Translations under genes and position numbers: made by a program
Source of the DNA: Globobulimina sp.
Taxonomy: Eukaryota > Foraminifera > Rotaliida
Assembly: GCA_003354225.1 (NCBI GenBank)
Contig: PIVH01000472.1
Span: forward strand, 1 to 5,673
DNA length: 5,673 bases
Direction: 5' to 3'
Notes under the pieces: model-generated
What the model was told of the DNA's origin: nothing
Databases searched by the model: none
The model's input: the letters and a program-made list of their open reading frames with translations, nothing else
Shown: positions 1 to 5,673 of the stretch, piece after piece
How the letters are laid out: each line of letters begins with the position of its first letter
Numbering within the stretch: the stretch's first letter is position 1

Positions 1-136
1 ATTGGTTAAATTTATAGTCTTTGATTTGAGTGAGATTTTGAACAATAATACGCCTTAATTTTACTTTTTTACCTTTATTGTTTGTACTAATATTTATCGA
101 CAATAAACTAATAAAATATTGCTTCAAATGGCTCGA
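1..136 (-). repeat. Left copy of a 136-bp direct repeat of gene sequence (continues past the window edge)
   Basis: This stretch matches 4063-4198 base for base at a constant offset of 4062, with two differences (A at 110 against G at 4172; C at 125 against T at 4187). That is 134 of 136 identical, with no indels. The match begins at base 1, so it probably continues left of the window. It stops abruptly after 136, where the left copy reads atacac and the right copy reads tttctc. In the frame of the minus-strand gene at 3527-4747, both differences are at third codon positions and are silent (Ile ATT/ATC, Leu TTG/TTA). The segment corresponds to residues 184-228 of that protein. Confidence 0.97.
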
Positions 137-208
137 ATACACTTTGATCCAAAGACATGAGCGCCCGTCCTTCCGTCGTACATTTCTTACACTCACAATA
201 CCCAGAAA
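1..208 (-). pseudogene. Partial duplicate of the gene at 3527-4747, chimeric or broken at its 5' side
   Basis: Read on the minus strand in the frame of the intact gene, this fragment is open from a TAG at 209-211 to the window edge, 69 codons with no ATG. The 45 codons at 1-136 give a protein identical to residues 184-228 of the intact protein, including the basic run KGKKVKLRR. The 24 codons upstream (137-208) show no convincing similarity to it. No start codon, clear splice acceptor or promoter can be seen for this frame. It could be the 3' part of a paralogue whose upstream exon I cannot identify, a truncated pseudogene, or the end of a tandemly duplicated block. The unchanged protein over the shared part fits recent duplication as well as continued selection. 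I favour a truncated copy. Confidence 0.45.
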
Positions 209-260
209 CTAATTGTTCTTCCACACAACTTTTTGCCTCAACCTTTAACGTCTTTGTCAT
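108..260 (-). other. Small ORF of 50 codons crossing the repeat boundary, possibly coding
   Basis: This minus-strand frame starts at ATG 260-258 and ends at TAG 110-108. The product has a Cys-rich patch, GYCECKKC, at about residues 20-27, and a composition rich in Glu, Lys, Cys and Gly that is unlike typical AT-rich noise. Its last nine codons use a shifted frame of the duplicated segment, and its stop exists only because of the single-base difference at 110; the right copy has CAG there. An in-frame TAA lies about 22 bases upstream of the ATG. I do not recognise it. It may be a short exon, a remnant or chance. It overlaps the other open frames here, and not all of them can be real. Confidence 0.2.
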
Positions 261-532
261 CAATTCATCATTTCGTATTTAATCATTGTTCTGATGACGA
301 GTTGGAATATATTCACAATACATTGGGCGAATGCAATATTATGCATTGCAATGTAATGAGACGGCGCCAGCAAATACAACGTAGAGATAAAAATATGTAA
401 AATGGGTAGCTCCATCTTAGGAAACCAAATAATTATAGAAACGATATTGTTTACCATTACAATGATTACAGCTGCAATTATGAATGGTTGGTTCTATATA
501 TATATCATAATCCGCTATTTATACTATTTTAG
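161..532 (+). pseudogene. Decayed plus-strand coding-like frame (gene fragment)
   Basis: One plus-strand frame is open for 79 codons from 161 to a TAA at 398-400. After a second stop (TAG 407-409) it is open for another 40 codons to a TAG at 530-532. The stretch 287-397 looks most protein-like: CSDDELEYIHNTL, then ECNIMHC, then an Arg-rich run, a C-x4-C motif followed by basic residues. The part after the stops reads RKPNNYRNDIVYHY and onward. A second plus frame opens at ATG 157 and ends at TAA 280-282, so a frameshift near 275 could join the two. No complete ORF or convincing intron explains the stops. This looks like a broken member of some gene family, which I cannot name. The region is also less AT-rich than its surroundings. 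It may equally include the promoter of the downstream acyl-CoA synthetase gene. Confidence 0.3.
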
Positions 533-624
533 TATTTTTAGTTCTTACCAACGACAATCAACCAACAGAAACCTCACAATAAAGTCTTAGAATCCGTGTT
601 GATCACAAATTGAATCATTAAATA

Positions 625-2860
625 ATGGGTGCGGATTTCAGTGAAGAATGGTCAGGATATGAACACCAATTATTAAACGATACAAAAACGCAAAGCATTG
701 CTATTGATGACGAAAAACAAAAAGGTGTTTCTCAAATAATCAGACATCCGGAAGAAAAAGATGCATTTTCAGGATATTTAAAAGATGACAAAGGATTTGA
801 TCTTAACACTGCCTGGAAAATAGCAGATGACGCATTTAAAAAATACACAAATTTGCCACTGGTATGTTGATAACCCGTTTTTTTTCTATTTCCGATTTTG
901 AGTTGTGACATTTTTTGTTTTTAATTAGTTTGGATATCGCACATTTCTTACACCAGACCAAGATTTATCAAAACGTAGCAAATATGAATGGGATACATAC
1001 AGTGCCATACAACAGCAAGTTTTTGCACTGTCGAATGGTATGAGATCATTAAATTTTGCAGAAAAAAGTAACATTGGCATCTTTGCTGGCAACCGATCAG
1101 AATGGTTAATATCACATTTATCAAATTGGCAATCATCATATCGCACGGTAGCATTGTATGACACATTGGGTGCAAACGCAGTTCAATACGTTGTGTCTCA
1201 TGGCGAATTAGCGGCTATTTTTGTTGAAAAAAATAAGTTACCACAATTATTTGAAGCAATTGAGTCCTGTCCAGATGATCGAGCATTAAAATTAAAGTAT
1301 ATCATTCAATATGATTATCAAGAAAAATATAACAATCAACATGAAACTGTATCCGATGCAGATGTAAAACGAGCGAAAGAATTAATATTAGGTTTAGAAT
1401 TGATTGGTTTCACTCAATTATTACAGAAAAGAAACGAGTTAACTGATTTAAATGAGCTCGAACCTGCACCAACAGACTTGGCATACATTATGTACACCTC
1501 CGGCACTACCGGAAACCCAAAAGGTGTCATGTTAAGTCACAAAGCGTTTGCAACTGCGATATCGACTGGAAAAAAGTTGCTTCAGTCGGCTGGCCCAACA
1601 GACCGACATGTCAGCTTTCTTCCATTAGCGCACATTATGGAGTCAATGATACAACTTGTACTGATCCAAGATGGTGCACAAATTGCATTTTTTTGCGGGA
1701 ATATAAAACGACTTTCATTGGATTGGCAGGAAATTGAACCAACGCTATTGTTTGGTGTGCCACGTATTTTCAATAAATCGTATGATAAAATACAGAATAC
1801 ATTAGCAGCAGCAGGTGGTGTCAAAAAATGGTTATTTGATAAAGCATCTGTGTCATCAGCAAAATGCATTAAAAATGGTCAGAGAAGCTGGTTATATGAT
1901 AAATTAATATGGAAGAAAGTAGCAAAGCAAATTGGTTTTCACAAAGTGCGATTGTTGGTATCCGGTGCTGCGCCGTTACCACCGCATGTTGCTGAATTTT
2001 TGCGTGTTGTTTGTAAGGGAGCGAGTGTGAGGCAGGCCTATGGTTTGACAGAAACATGTGCGGGAGGCACAGCCACCAGATTCGATGACGTGAATTTGGG
2101 ACATGTGGGTGTATCGGGATATAATTATGAATATCGATTAGTTGATGCGGCTGAATGTGAATATTTTGTTGATGATAAACCATATCCAAGGGGCGAAATA
2201 CAATTAAGGGGCCAAGGTCTGATGGATGGTTATTATAAAGACAAAGAGAAAACAGATCAAGTATTGTCCGCAGATGGTTGGTTTAGTACAGGTGACATTG
2301 GTCGAATTAACCCGAATGGTACGTTATCAATAATTGATCGAAGGAAGAATATGTTCAAAACTGCAATGGGCGAATATATTGCATCCGAGAAATGTGAGAG
2401 CATTTATTCCAAGGCAGGATGTGTTGGACAAATATGGATTTATGGAAATTCGTTTAAATCATTTGTCGTTGCGGTTATTGTACCGGATCCATTGTGGTTG
2501 GTTCCATTATTAATTCAAAACAAACTGTGGAATGACGAAAAGTTTACACCTGCGACAAAACCATATTGTGATAAATTTGAAACGATTGTTTCTGGGAATT
2601 ACGATGTTGTTAAAAATTTAATGGTTGAAAATATTAAACAAATTGAAAGTGAATCAGATTTGAAAAAATTTGAGAAAATTAAAGATTTTCATATTGAATG
2701 CAAAGTTGATGAATTATTGCAAGGATTTAATGTTGAGAACAATACATTAACTCCGACATTTAAAAAAAAAAGACCTCAATTATTAAAAAGATACGTTGGA
2801 TTTGTTAAAGAATTATATAAAAAAAATGGTGAACCTGCAAATGAAGATGAACACTGGTAA
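625..2860 (+). CDS. Long-chain fatty-acid-CoA ligase (acyl-CoA synthetase), two exons joined 625-861 and 929-2860
   Basis: Encodes 722 residues, a usual length for this ANL-superfamily enzyme. It makes acyl-CoA from fatty acid, ATP and CoA, releasing AMP and PPi, and so feeds lipid synthesis and beta-oxidation. Exon 1 gives residues 1-79; exon 2 continues with FGYRTF, matching the family's conserved LGYR region. Motifs in order: the ATP-binding P-loop YTSGTTGNPKG (from 268), GVPRI (355-359), GAAPLPP (425-431), YGLTE (450-454), DGWFSTGDIG (from 528), the fatty-acyl-CoA-synthetase signature around IDRRKNMFKTAMGEYI (548-563), and C-terminal TPTFKKKRP (687-695) with the catalytic-lysine region. 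The start is the first ATG after an in-frame TAA at 619-621. There is no N-terminal membrane helix and no C-terminal SKL-type peroxisomal signal (it ends EDEHW). The N-terminus MGADFSEE fits an N-myristoylation motif. All key motifs are intact. Family is certain; chain-length preference and location are not. Confidence 0.95.
862..928 (+). other. Spliceosomal intron of the acyl-CoA synthetase gene (67 nt)
   Basis: The donor is GTATGT directly after the CTG codon ending residue 79; the acceptor is a T-rich tract ending AATTAG. Removing these 67 bases joins ...NLPL to FGYRTF... in frame, which restores the conserved acyl-CoA synthetase N-terminal region. The intron is phase 0. If it is retained, translation stops at the TGA at 868-870, two codons into the intron, giving an 81-residue fragment. 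No clear TACTAAC-type branch site stands out near the acceptor. Confidence 0.92.
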
Positions 2861-2963
2861 CTTGTACTTTATTTTTTTGGCCTATATTGCCATATATTAA
2901 CACAGTATTTTATATTTAGTTATATTTGTTTTTTTGATTGAATACCATAAATAATCTTTTAGC

Positions 2964-3039
2964 CACGAAGTCGTGAGTCTGTACTAAGAGGAACAGTGTT
3001 TAACTGTACATCGTTATAGCGAACGGAATAAGATTCGTT
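2964..3039. other. Cluster of short inverted repeats (possible structured RNA or 3' UTR element)
   Basis: Three short inverted repeats sit close together in a patch that is GC-richer than its flanks: CACGA/TCGTG (2964-2968 and 2971-2975), ACAGT/ACTGT (2993-2997 and 3003-3007), and CGTT (3012-3015), AACG (3022-3025), CGTT (3036-3039), where the central AACG could pair with either side. Stems are only 4-5 bp, so chance is a real possibility. It lacks A- and B-box tRNA features and any recognised snRNA or snoRNA boxes. Confidence 0.2.
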
Positions 3040-3183
3040 AAAATATCCAAAGTAGCACAAAAAAATTAAAAACAAATCTTACATACAAAAAAACAAGAAA
3101 AAAATCCAAAAAACATAAATTTAATTTTTTTTATAAAAAGAAGTCAGTAATATTAATATCACACATTTATATAATAGCTCAAT

Positions 3184-3189
3184 AATAAA
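3184..3189 (+). terminator. Possible poly(A) signal AATAAA for the acyl-CoA synthetase gene
   Basis: An exact AATAAA lies 324 bases after the synthetase stop codon, in AT-rich sequence where the hexamer is common by chance. Another occurs at 3420. Neither has supporting context beyond position, and this organism's polyadenylation signal is unknown. Confidence 0.2.
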
Positions 3190-3325
3190 TATTTGAATCA
3201 TTAATGAATAGAAACGGATACAATCCGATAACTCCATTAATATAACAAATTTATATTCAGATTGATTATATCATGCCCCTTCATATGAAATGTTAAAATT
3301 ATATTAATATTAATTATTGTTTTTT

Positions 3326-3331
3326 TTTATT
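3326..3331 (-). terminator. Possible poly(A) signal AATAAA (minus strand) for the unknown gene
   Basis: TTTATT on the plus strand reads AATAAA on the minus strand, about 195 bases past the stop codon of the 3527-4747 gene. The plus-strand T-run just beside it makes a chance match likely, so this is only a candidate. Confidence 0.2.
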
Positions 3332-3526
3332 AACAGCAATAATCAAATTAATATCTCTCAATTTAACACCAAAAACACAGAGCATGACACACAAAAACAC
3401 GCACACTAAAAATCCAAACAATAAAAATCATCACACAAACACAAGTAAAGCAAAAAGAAAATAATAATTAATTACATGAACATACACACAAAAAAACAGA
3501 GACAAGCCTTGAAAGATAAATTTAAT

Positions 3527-4747
3527 TTAATAATTATTGTTATTATTCATTGGAAAAAGCGGAAACATTGGCATCACCAAATCCATATTCATATTCATAT
3601 TCATATCCATATCACTGATATCAGCCTCAATATCCGGTAAAATTGTATTTGTATCAAAATAGCAGCTATTTTGTGCATCACTCTCCCCATAAACCACACA
3701 AGTCGCACTCAATGAAATATTATTAATATTATTATAGTCATAATCATAATCAACACGCTCATCAGCAATATAATGATCATATTGCAATGGTTGTTGTATA
3801 GCTTGTATTGGTGTTATTGGCGAATACGATTTCTTTGATGATAATGGCACCGGCAATGACGAGATATTTATTGCTGGCGGCACTGACACAGTCTGAGTCC
3901 GTTGTTGCTGTGCTTGGTAATTATGATACGGATAAGTGGCAATTGCTGCTTTTCTACAATTACAATTTTGCGCATTCTGCATGGAATAATGTTGCCCATT
4001 ATTATTAGGATAGAAATGTGGTATATTTTGCACATTTTTCGGACACGATTTTTGTTGAAAGAATTGGTTAAATTTATAGTCTTTGATTTGAGTGAGATTT
4101 TGAACAATAATACGCCTTAATTTTACTTTTTTACCTTTATTGTTTGTACTAATATTTATCGACAATAAACTGATAAAATATTGCTTTAAATGGCTCGATT
4201 TCTCCAATGACTGATCAAATAATAAAGGCTGCGGCCGCGCCCTTTTAAAACTAACATTTGCACTCATTATATCGTATAAAATGTAATAAAATAATAAATC
4301 GCGATATAATGCATTTAGATTTGTCGCATATATGCTCGTAAAATGGAAAAGTGAATCAAACAATTTCTGAAAATAAAAGTCACCAAACCATGCACCTTTT
4401 TGTCTGTTCCACCAATTATCCGCAATGCACCAATATTCGTCAAACGTGGCTGGGATGGTTTTGCACGCCGTGAGATTTACACCCTGCCATTCATCTAATT
4501 TGTTATACATTGCTTCTAACGAAGATATTATTAATTTATCTGAAATGGAAAATCTGTTCTCATGCCGTCTAACCTGATCCATCCGTAATTCTTTATTAAT
4601 ATTTAATATGCATTCGTTTACTACTTCTTCCACTTTTTTGCTGCGCGCTGCCACATTGGATTGTAATTTTCCTTTCATATTAATAACACATTGTTGTCTC
4701 CAACTTGCATACGAATTTATTCTCAAATCATCAACAGACGTGTTCAT
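3527..4747 (-). CDS. Unrecognised 406-residue protein with a Trp/Tyr-rich N-terminal region and low-complexity C-terminus
   Basis: Starts at ATG 4747-4745, the first in-frame ATG after a TAA at 4783-4781, and ends at TAA 3529-3527. I do not recognise the family. Residues 1-90 look helical and charged. Residues 95-165 are rich in aromatics (YWCIADNWWNRQ, then FYFQKLFDSLFHF), suggesting a folded core rather than a membrane helix. Residues 202-212 contain KGKKVKLRR, which resembles a monopartite nuclear localisation signal. Residues 235-265 hold scattered Cys (CPKN, then CNC). From about 245 the protein turns low-complexity: Asn/Gln/Tyr-rich, a Ser/Pro stretch (288-313), DYDYDY (333-338), alternating Met-Asn (about 382-388) and a final NNNNNY. 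A nuclear or RNA-related role is conceivable from the basic patch and disordered tail but is inference. It is divergent from the SNARE gene, 56 bp away, and part of it is duplicated at 1-136. Confidence 0.8.
   Translation of the reverse strand: MNTSVDDLRINSYASWRQQCVINMKGKLQSNVAARSKKVEEVVNECILNINKELRMDQVRRHENRFSISDKLIISSLEAMYNKLDEWQGVNLTACKTIPATFDEYWCIADNWWNRQKGAWFGDFYFQKLFDSLFHFTSIYATNLNALYRDLLFYYILYDIMSANVSFKRARPQPLLFDQSLEKSSHLKQYFISLLSINISTNNKGKKVKLRRIIVQNLTQIKDYKFNQFFQQKSCPKNVQNIPHFYPNNNGQHYSMQNAQNCNCRKAAIATYPYHNYQAQQQRTQTVSVPPAINISSLPVPLSSKKSYSPITPIQAIQQPLQYDHYIADERVDYDYDYNNINNISLSATCVVYGESDAQNSCYFDTNTILPDIEADISDMDMNMNMNMDLVMPMFPLFPMNNNNNY
3584..3613 (-). repeat. In-frame hexanucleotide microsatellite coding Met-Asn/Met-Asp
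   Basis: Five tandem 6-bp units (CATATT three times, then CATATC twice on the plus strand) encode alternating Met with Asn or Asp near the C-terminus of the minus-strand protein. Unit-number changes would keep the frame, so length variation between strains or alleles is expected. Confidence 0.9.
4063..4198 (-). repeat. Right copy of the 136-bp direct repeat, inside the intact unknown gene
   Basis: Matches 1-136 with two silent differences. It encodes residues 184-228 of the 406-residue protein, from SSHLKQYF to the Gln before FF, and includes the basic patch. Because the left copy is cut by the window edge, the true length of the duplication on that side is unknown. Confidence 0.97.
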
Positions 4748-4803
4748 TGTTACGGCAGTTTGAGTGTTTTGTTTGGGTTTTTTAAATTTAATAATATATC
4801 ATA
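4748..4803. promoter_or_regulatory. 56-bp shared region between divergent start codons (candidate bidirectional promoter)
   Basis: The ATG of the unknown minus-strand gene and the ATG of the plus-strand SNARE gene are head to head with only 56 bases between them. Any promoter and both 5' UTRs must fit here or overlap the coding regions. The sequence is T-rich on the plus strand and has an AT-rich end (AATAATATATCATA) next to the SNARE start. No conserved box was identified. If the unknown gene really starts at Met24, the gap would be 125 bp. Confidence 0.55.
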
Positions 4804-5445
4804 ATGGATGATTTTCAGGAACTATGGCAACAAAGTGAACGACAATATACATCCAATTCCGATGAACTACTCTCGATCATCCGCTTGGTGCCAACCATAA
4901 GTCAGTCACAAAAGGATGACTATCAAAGACGTGGCCAAGATTGCTTACGCAATATGGAGCGGTCAATCACAGACTTAAGCCAAGCATTGCGAGATAACCG
5001 GTCATCGACACAAAAAGACCAATATAGACAACAACTAAATGTATATAAACAACAAGTAAAGTCGCAACGCAATAATTTTAAAATGGCAATGCAAAAACAA
5101 AGGTATAATAACTATTCGACATTCGAGAAAGAAGAACGCAAGAAATTATTACAAGGGAACGAGATAATTGATAGCACACAGAACGCATTGGAGCAATCAA
5201 AGCAAATCGTGGCGGAAACGGAAGACATCGCAGTGGATACAAGTGGGAGGGTCAATGCCCAGGGACAACAGTTGGAGCAGGTATTGGGAGACGTACATGA
5301 AATAAATGAAACCTCTGCGAGAGCCAGAAGGATTATGTTGGGAATGGCCCGGCGAATGATGACCGACAGAATTATACAAGTTGTTATTGTATCTCTTGAG
5401 GTTGGCATTATTGGCGGATTAATGTATTGGAAATTTGGAACGTAA
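4804..5445 (+). CDS. Vti1-like Qb-SNARE
   Basis: Encodes 213 residues, the usual size for Vti1 proteins, which act in vesicle fusion at the Golgi, endosome and vacuole/lysosome as one helix of a four-helix SNARE bundle. Residues 1-95 form a helical, Gln-rich N-terminal region in the place of the V-SNARE N-domain. Residues about 115-180 are the SNARE motif: LLQGNEIID, then QSKQIVAETEDIA, then NETSARARRIMLGMARRMM, closely following the Vti1 layout. Q153 falls where the zero-layer glutamine is expected. Residues 190-209 form a C-terminal membrane anchor with only four residues after it, a tail-anchored design. An unusual feature is Glu199 in the middle of the anchor. The start is the first ATG after the 56-bp spacer shared with the divergent gene; no intron is needed. 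The SNARE family is near certain; assignment to Vti1 rather than another Qb type is strong but made by eye. Confidence 0.9.
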   Translation: MDDFQELWQQSERQYTSNSDELLSIIRLVPTISQSQKDDYQRRGQDCLRNMERSITDLSQALRDNRSSTQKDQYRQQLNVYKQQVKSQRNNFKMAMQKQRYNNYSTFEKEERKKLLQGNEIIDSTQNALEQSKQIVAETEDIAVDTSGRVNAQGQQLEQVLGDVHEINETSARARRIMLGMARRMMTDRIIQVVIVSLEVGIIGGLMYWKFGT

Positions 5446-5673
5446 TGACTTACAAATATATAATACTAATTTAAATATTAATTAATCATATCACTTCAAA
5501 GTGTCTGCAGATTTTTTTTGTTGTGCGAGGATATGGTTGTGCTGAATTGTTTTTGTCTCTATAAAACTCCAAAAGCTAGTGCCCAAAAACAATGTGAAAC
5601 AACAAAGAACACGAAAATACAAAAATGAGTACTTTCAAATGTTATTGAAGATATCATAATTATTTTTTCTCGT
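5446..5673. other. Right-edge intergenic sequence, no firm gene
   Basis: This holds the SNARE 3' flank and then a less AT-rich stretch to the window end. There is no AATAAA on the plus strand soon after the stop. Short plus-strand ORFs (ATG 5533, about 31 codons; ATG 5625, seven codons) are not credible alone. A minus-strand frame open from the edge to TAG 5561-5559 encodes a hydrophobic tail (CIFVFFVVSHCFWALAF) that could be the C-terminus of a convergent gene entering from the right, but 37 codons in T-rich sequence are weak evidence. Confidence 0.4.

Larger units (their letters stand above)
2861..3526. other. Convergent intergenic region with two 3' UTRs
   Basis: This AT-rich stretch lies between the stop of the plus-strand acyl-CoA synthetase and the stop of the minus-strand unknown gene. 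I see no ORF of convincing length on either strand. It holds homopolymer A and T runs, a moderately GC-richer patch with inverted repeats (about 2961-3040), possible poly(A) signals for both genes, and a G-poor, CA-rich segment (about 3361-3500) that would be U/G-rich in the minus-strand transcript. No tRNA, rRNA or snRNA was recognised. Confidence 0.7.

Noticed and set aside
178-301. Introns that would join the plus-strand frame from ATG 157 to the frame at 302-397
   Set aside because: Candidates are too short (27-28 nt) or use a poor donor (GTCTTT at 250, 52 nt) and remove protein-like codons, so none is convincing.
260-457. 65-codon minus-strand ORF, Ile/Met/Phe-rich
   Set aside because: It is antisense to the more protein-like plus-strand frame at 287-397 and has no recognisable motif.
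402-590. 62-codon plus-strand ORF with Ile/Tyr/Phe-rich, membrane-like content just before the acyl-CoA synthetase
   Set aside because: Composition is what AT-rich DNA gives by chance, and it lies where the synthetase leader or promoter should be. No family features are seen; a small membrane protein is not excluded but not supported.
180-953. 13-base identical string ACATTTCTTACAC at 180-192 and 941-953
   Set aside because: Flanks do not match, and a 13-base match is not surprising in this much AT-rich sequence; one copy is in conserved synthetase coding sequence.
1582-2189. Two minus-strand ORFs of 95 and 106 codons
   Set aside because: Both lie antisense within the well-supported acyl-CoA synthetase exon and are shadows of it.
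2961-3040. Possible tRNA or small nuclear RNA in the GC-richer intergenic patch
   Set aside because: No A/B boxes, no acceptor stem of proper length, no Sm-type site or C/D boxes; kept only as a weak hairpin cluster.
1-5673. CRISPR array, insertion sequence, phage or bacterial defence system
   Set aside because: No spaced repeats, transposase, terminal inverted repeats or bacterial gene signals; all the solid genes are of eukaryotic type.

Overview
The window looks like nuclear DNA from a unicellular eukaryote. It is AT-rich, with a short GT-AG intron, Asn-rich and low-complexity tracts, no operon or Shine-Dalgarno signals, and two proteins of eukaryotic type: a long-chain acyl-CoA synthetase and a Qb-SNARE of the Vti1 type. 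The three main genes all end in TAA and have no in-frame stops, which fits the standard code. A rhizarian or other amoeboid protist is plausible, but the sequence alone does not fix the lineage.

Layout. Positions 1-136 are a 98.5% identical direct copy of 4063-4198, which lies inside an unrecognised minus-strand gene further right. The left copy breaks off sharply at 136/137. Positions 137 to about 600 hold no intact gene, but they contain coding-like fragments, including a decayed plus-strand frame at 161-532 and a 50-codon minus-strand ORF across the breakpoint. Positions 625-2860 encode a 722-residue long-chain acyl-CoA synthetase in two exons (intron 862-928). A 666-bp convergent intergenic region follows, with a small hairpin cluster near 2964-3039 and a CA-rich stretch near 3361-3480. 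The unrecognised 406-residue protein is on the minus strand at 3527-4747. Only 56 bp separate its start codon from that of the divergent Vti1-like SNARE (4804-5445). The right edge (5446-5673) has no firm gene.

Function. The synthetase activates fatty acids to acyl-CoA and the SNARE drives vesicle fusion in the Golgi/endosome/vacuole route. They are housekeeping genes with no evident pathway link, and nothing suggests an operon or a defence system. The most informative structural signal is the direct repeat. Its 4062-bp spacing and single sharp boundary are what a tandem duplication carrying the acyl-CoA synthetase gene would leave, in which case a second copy of that gene should lie just left of the window. 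Other explanations are a paralogue fragment, gene conversion or merged haplotypes.
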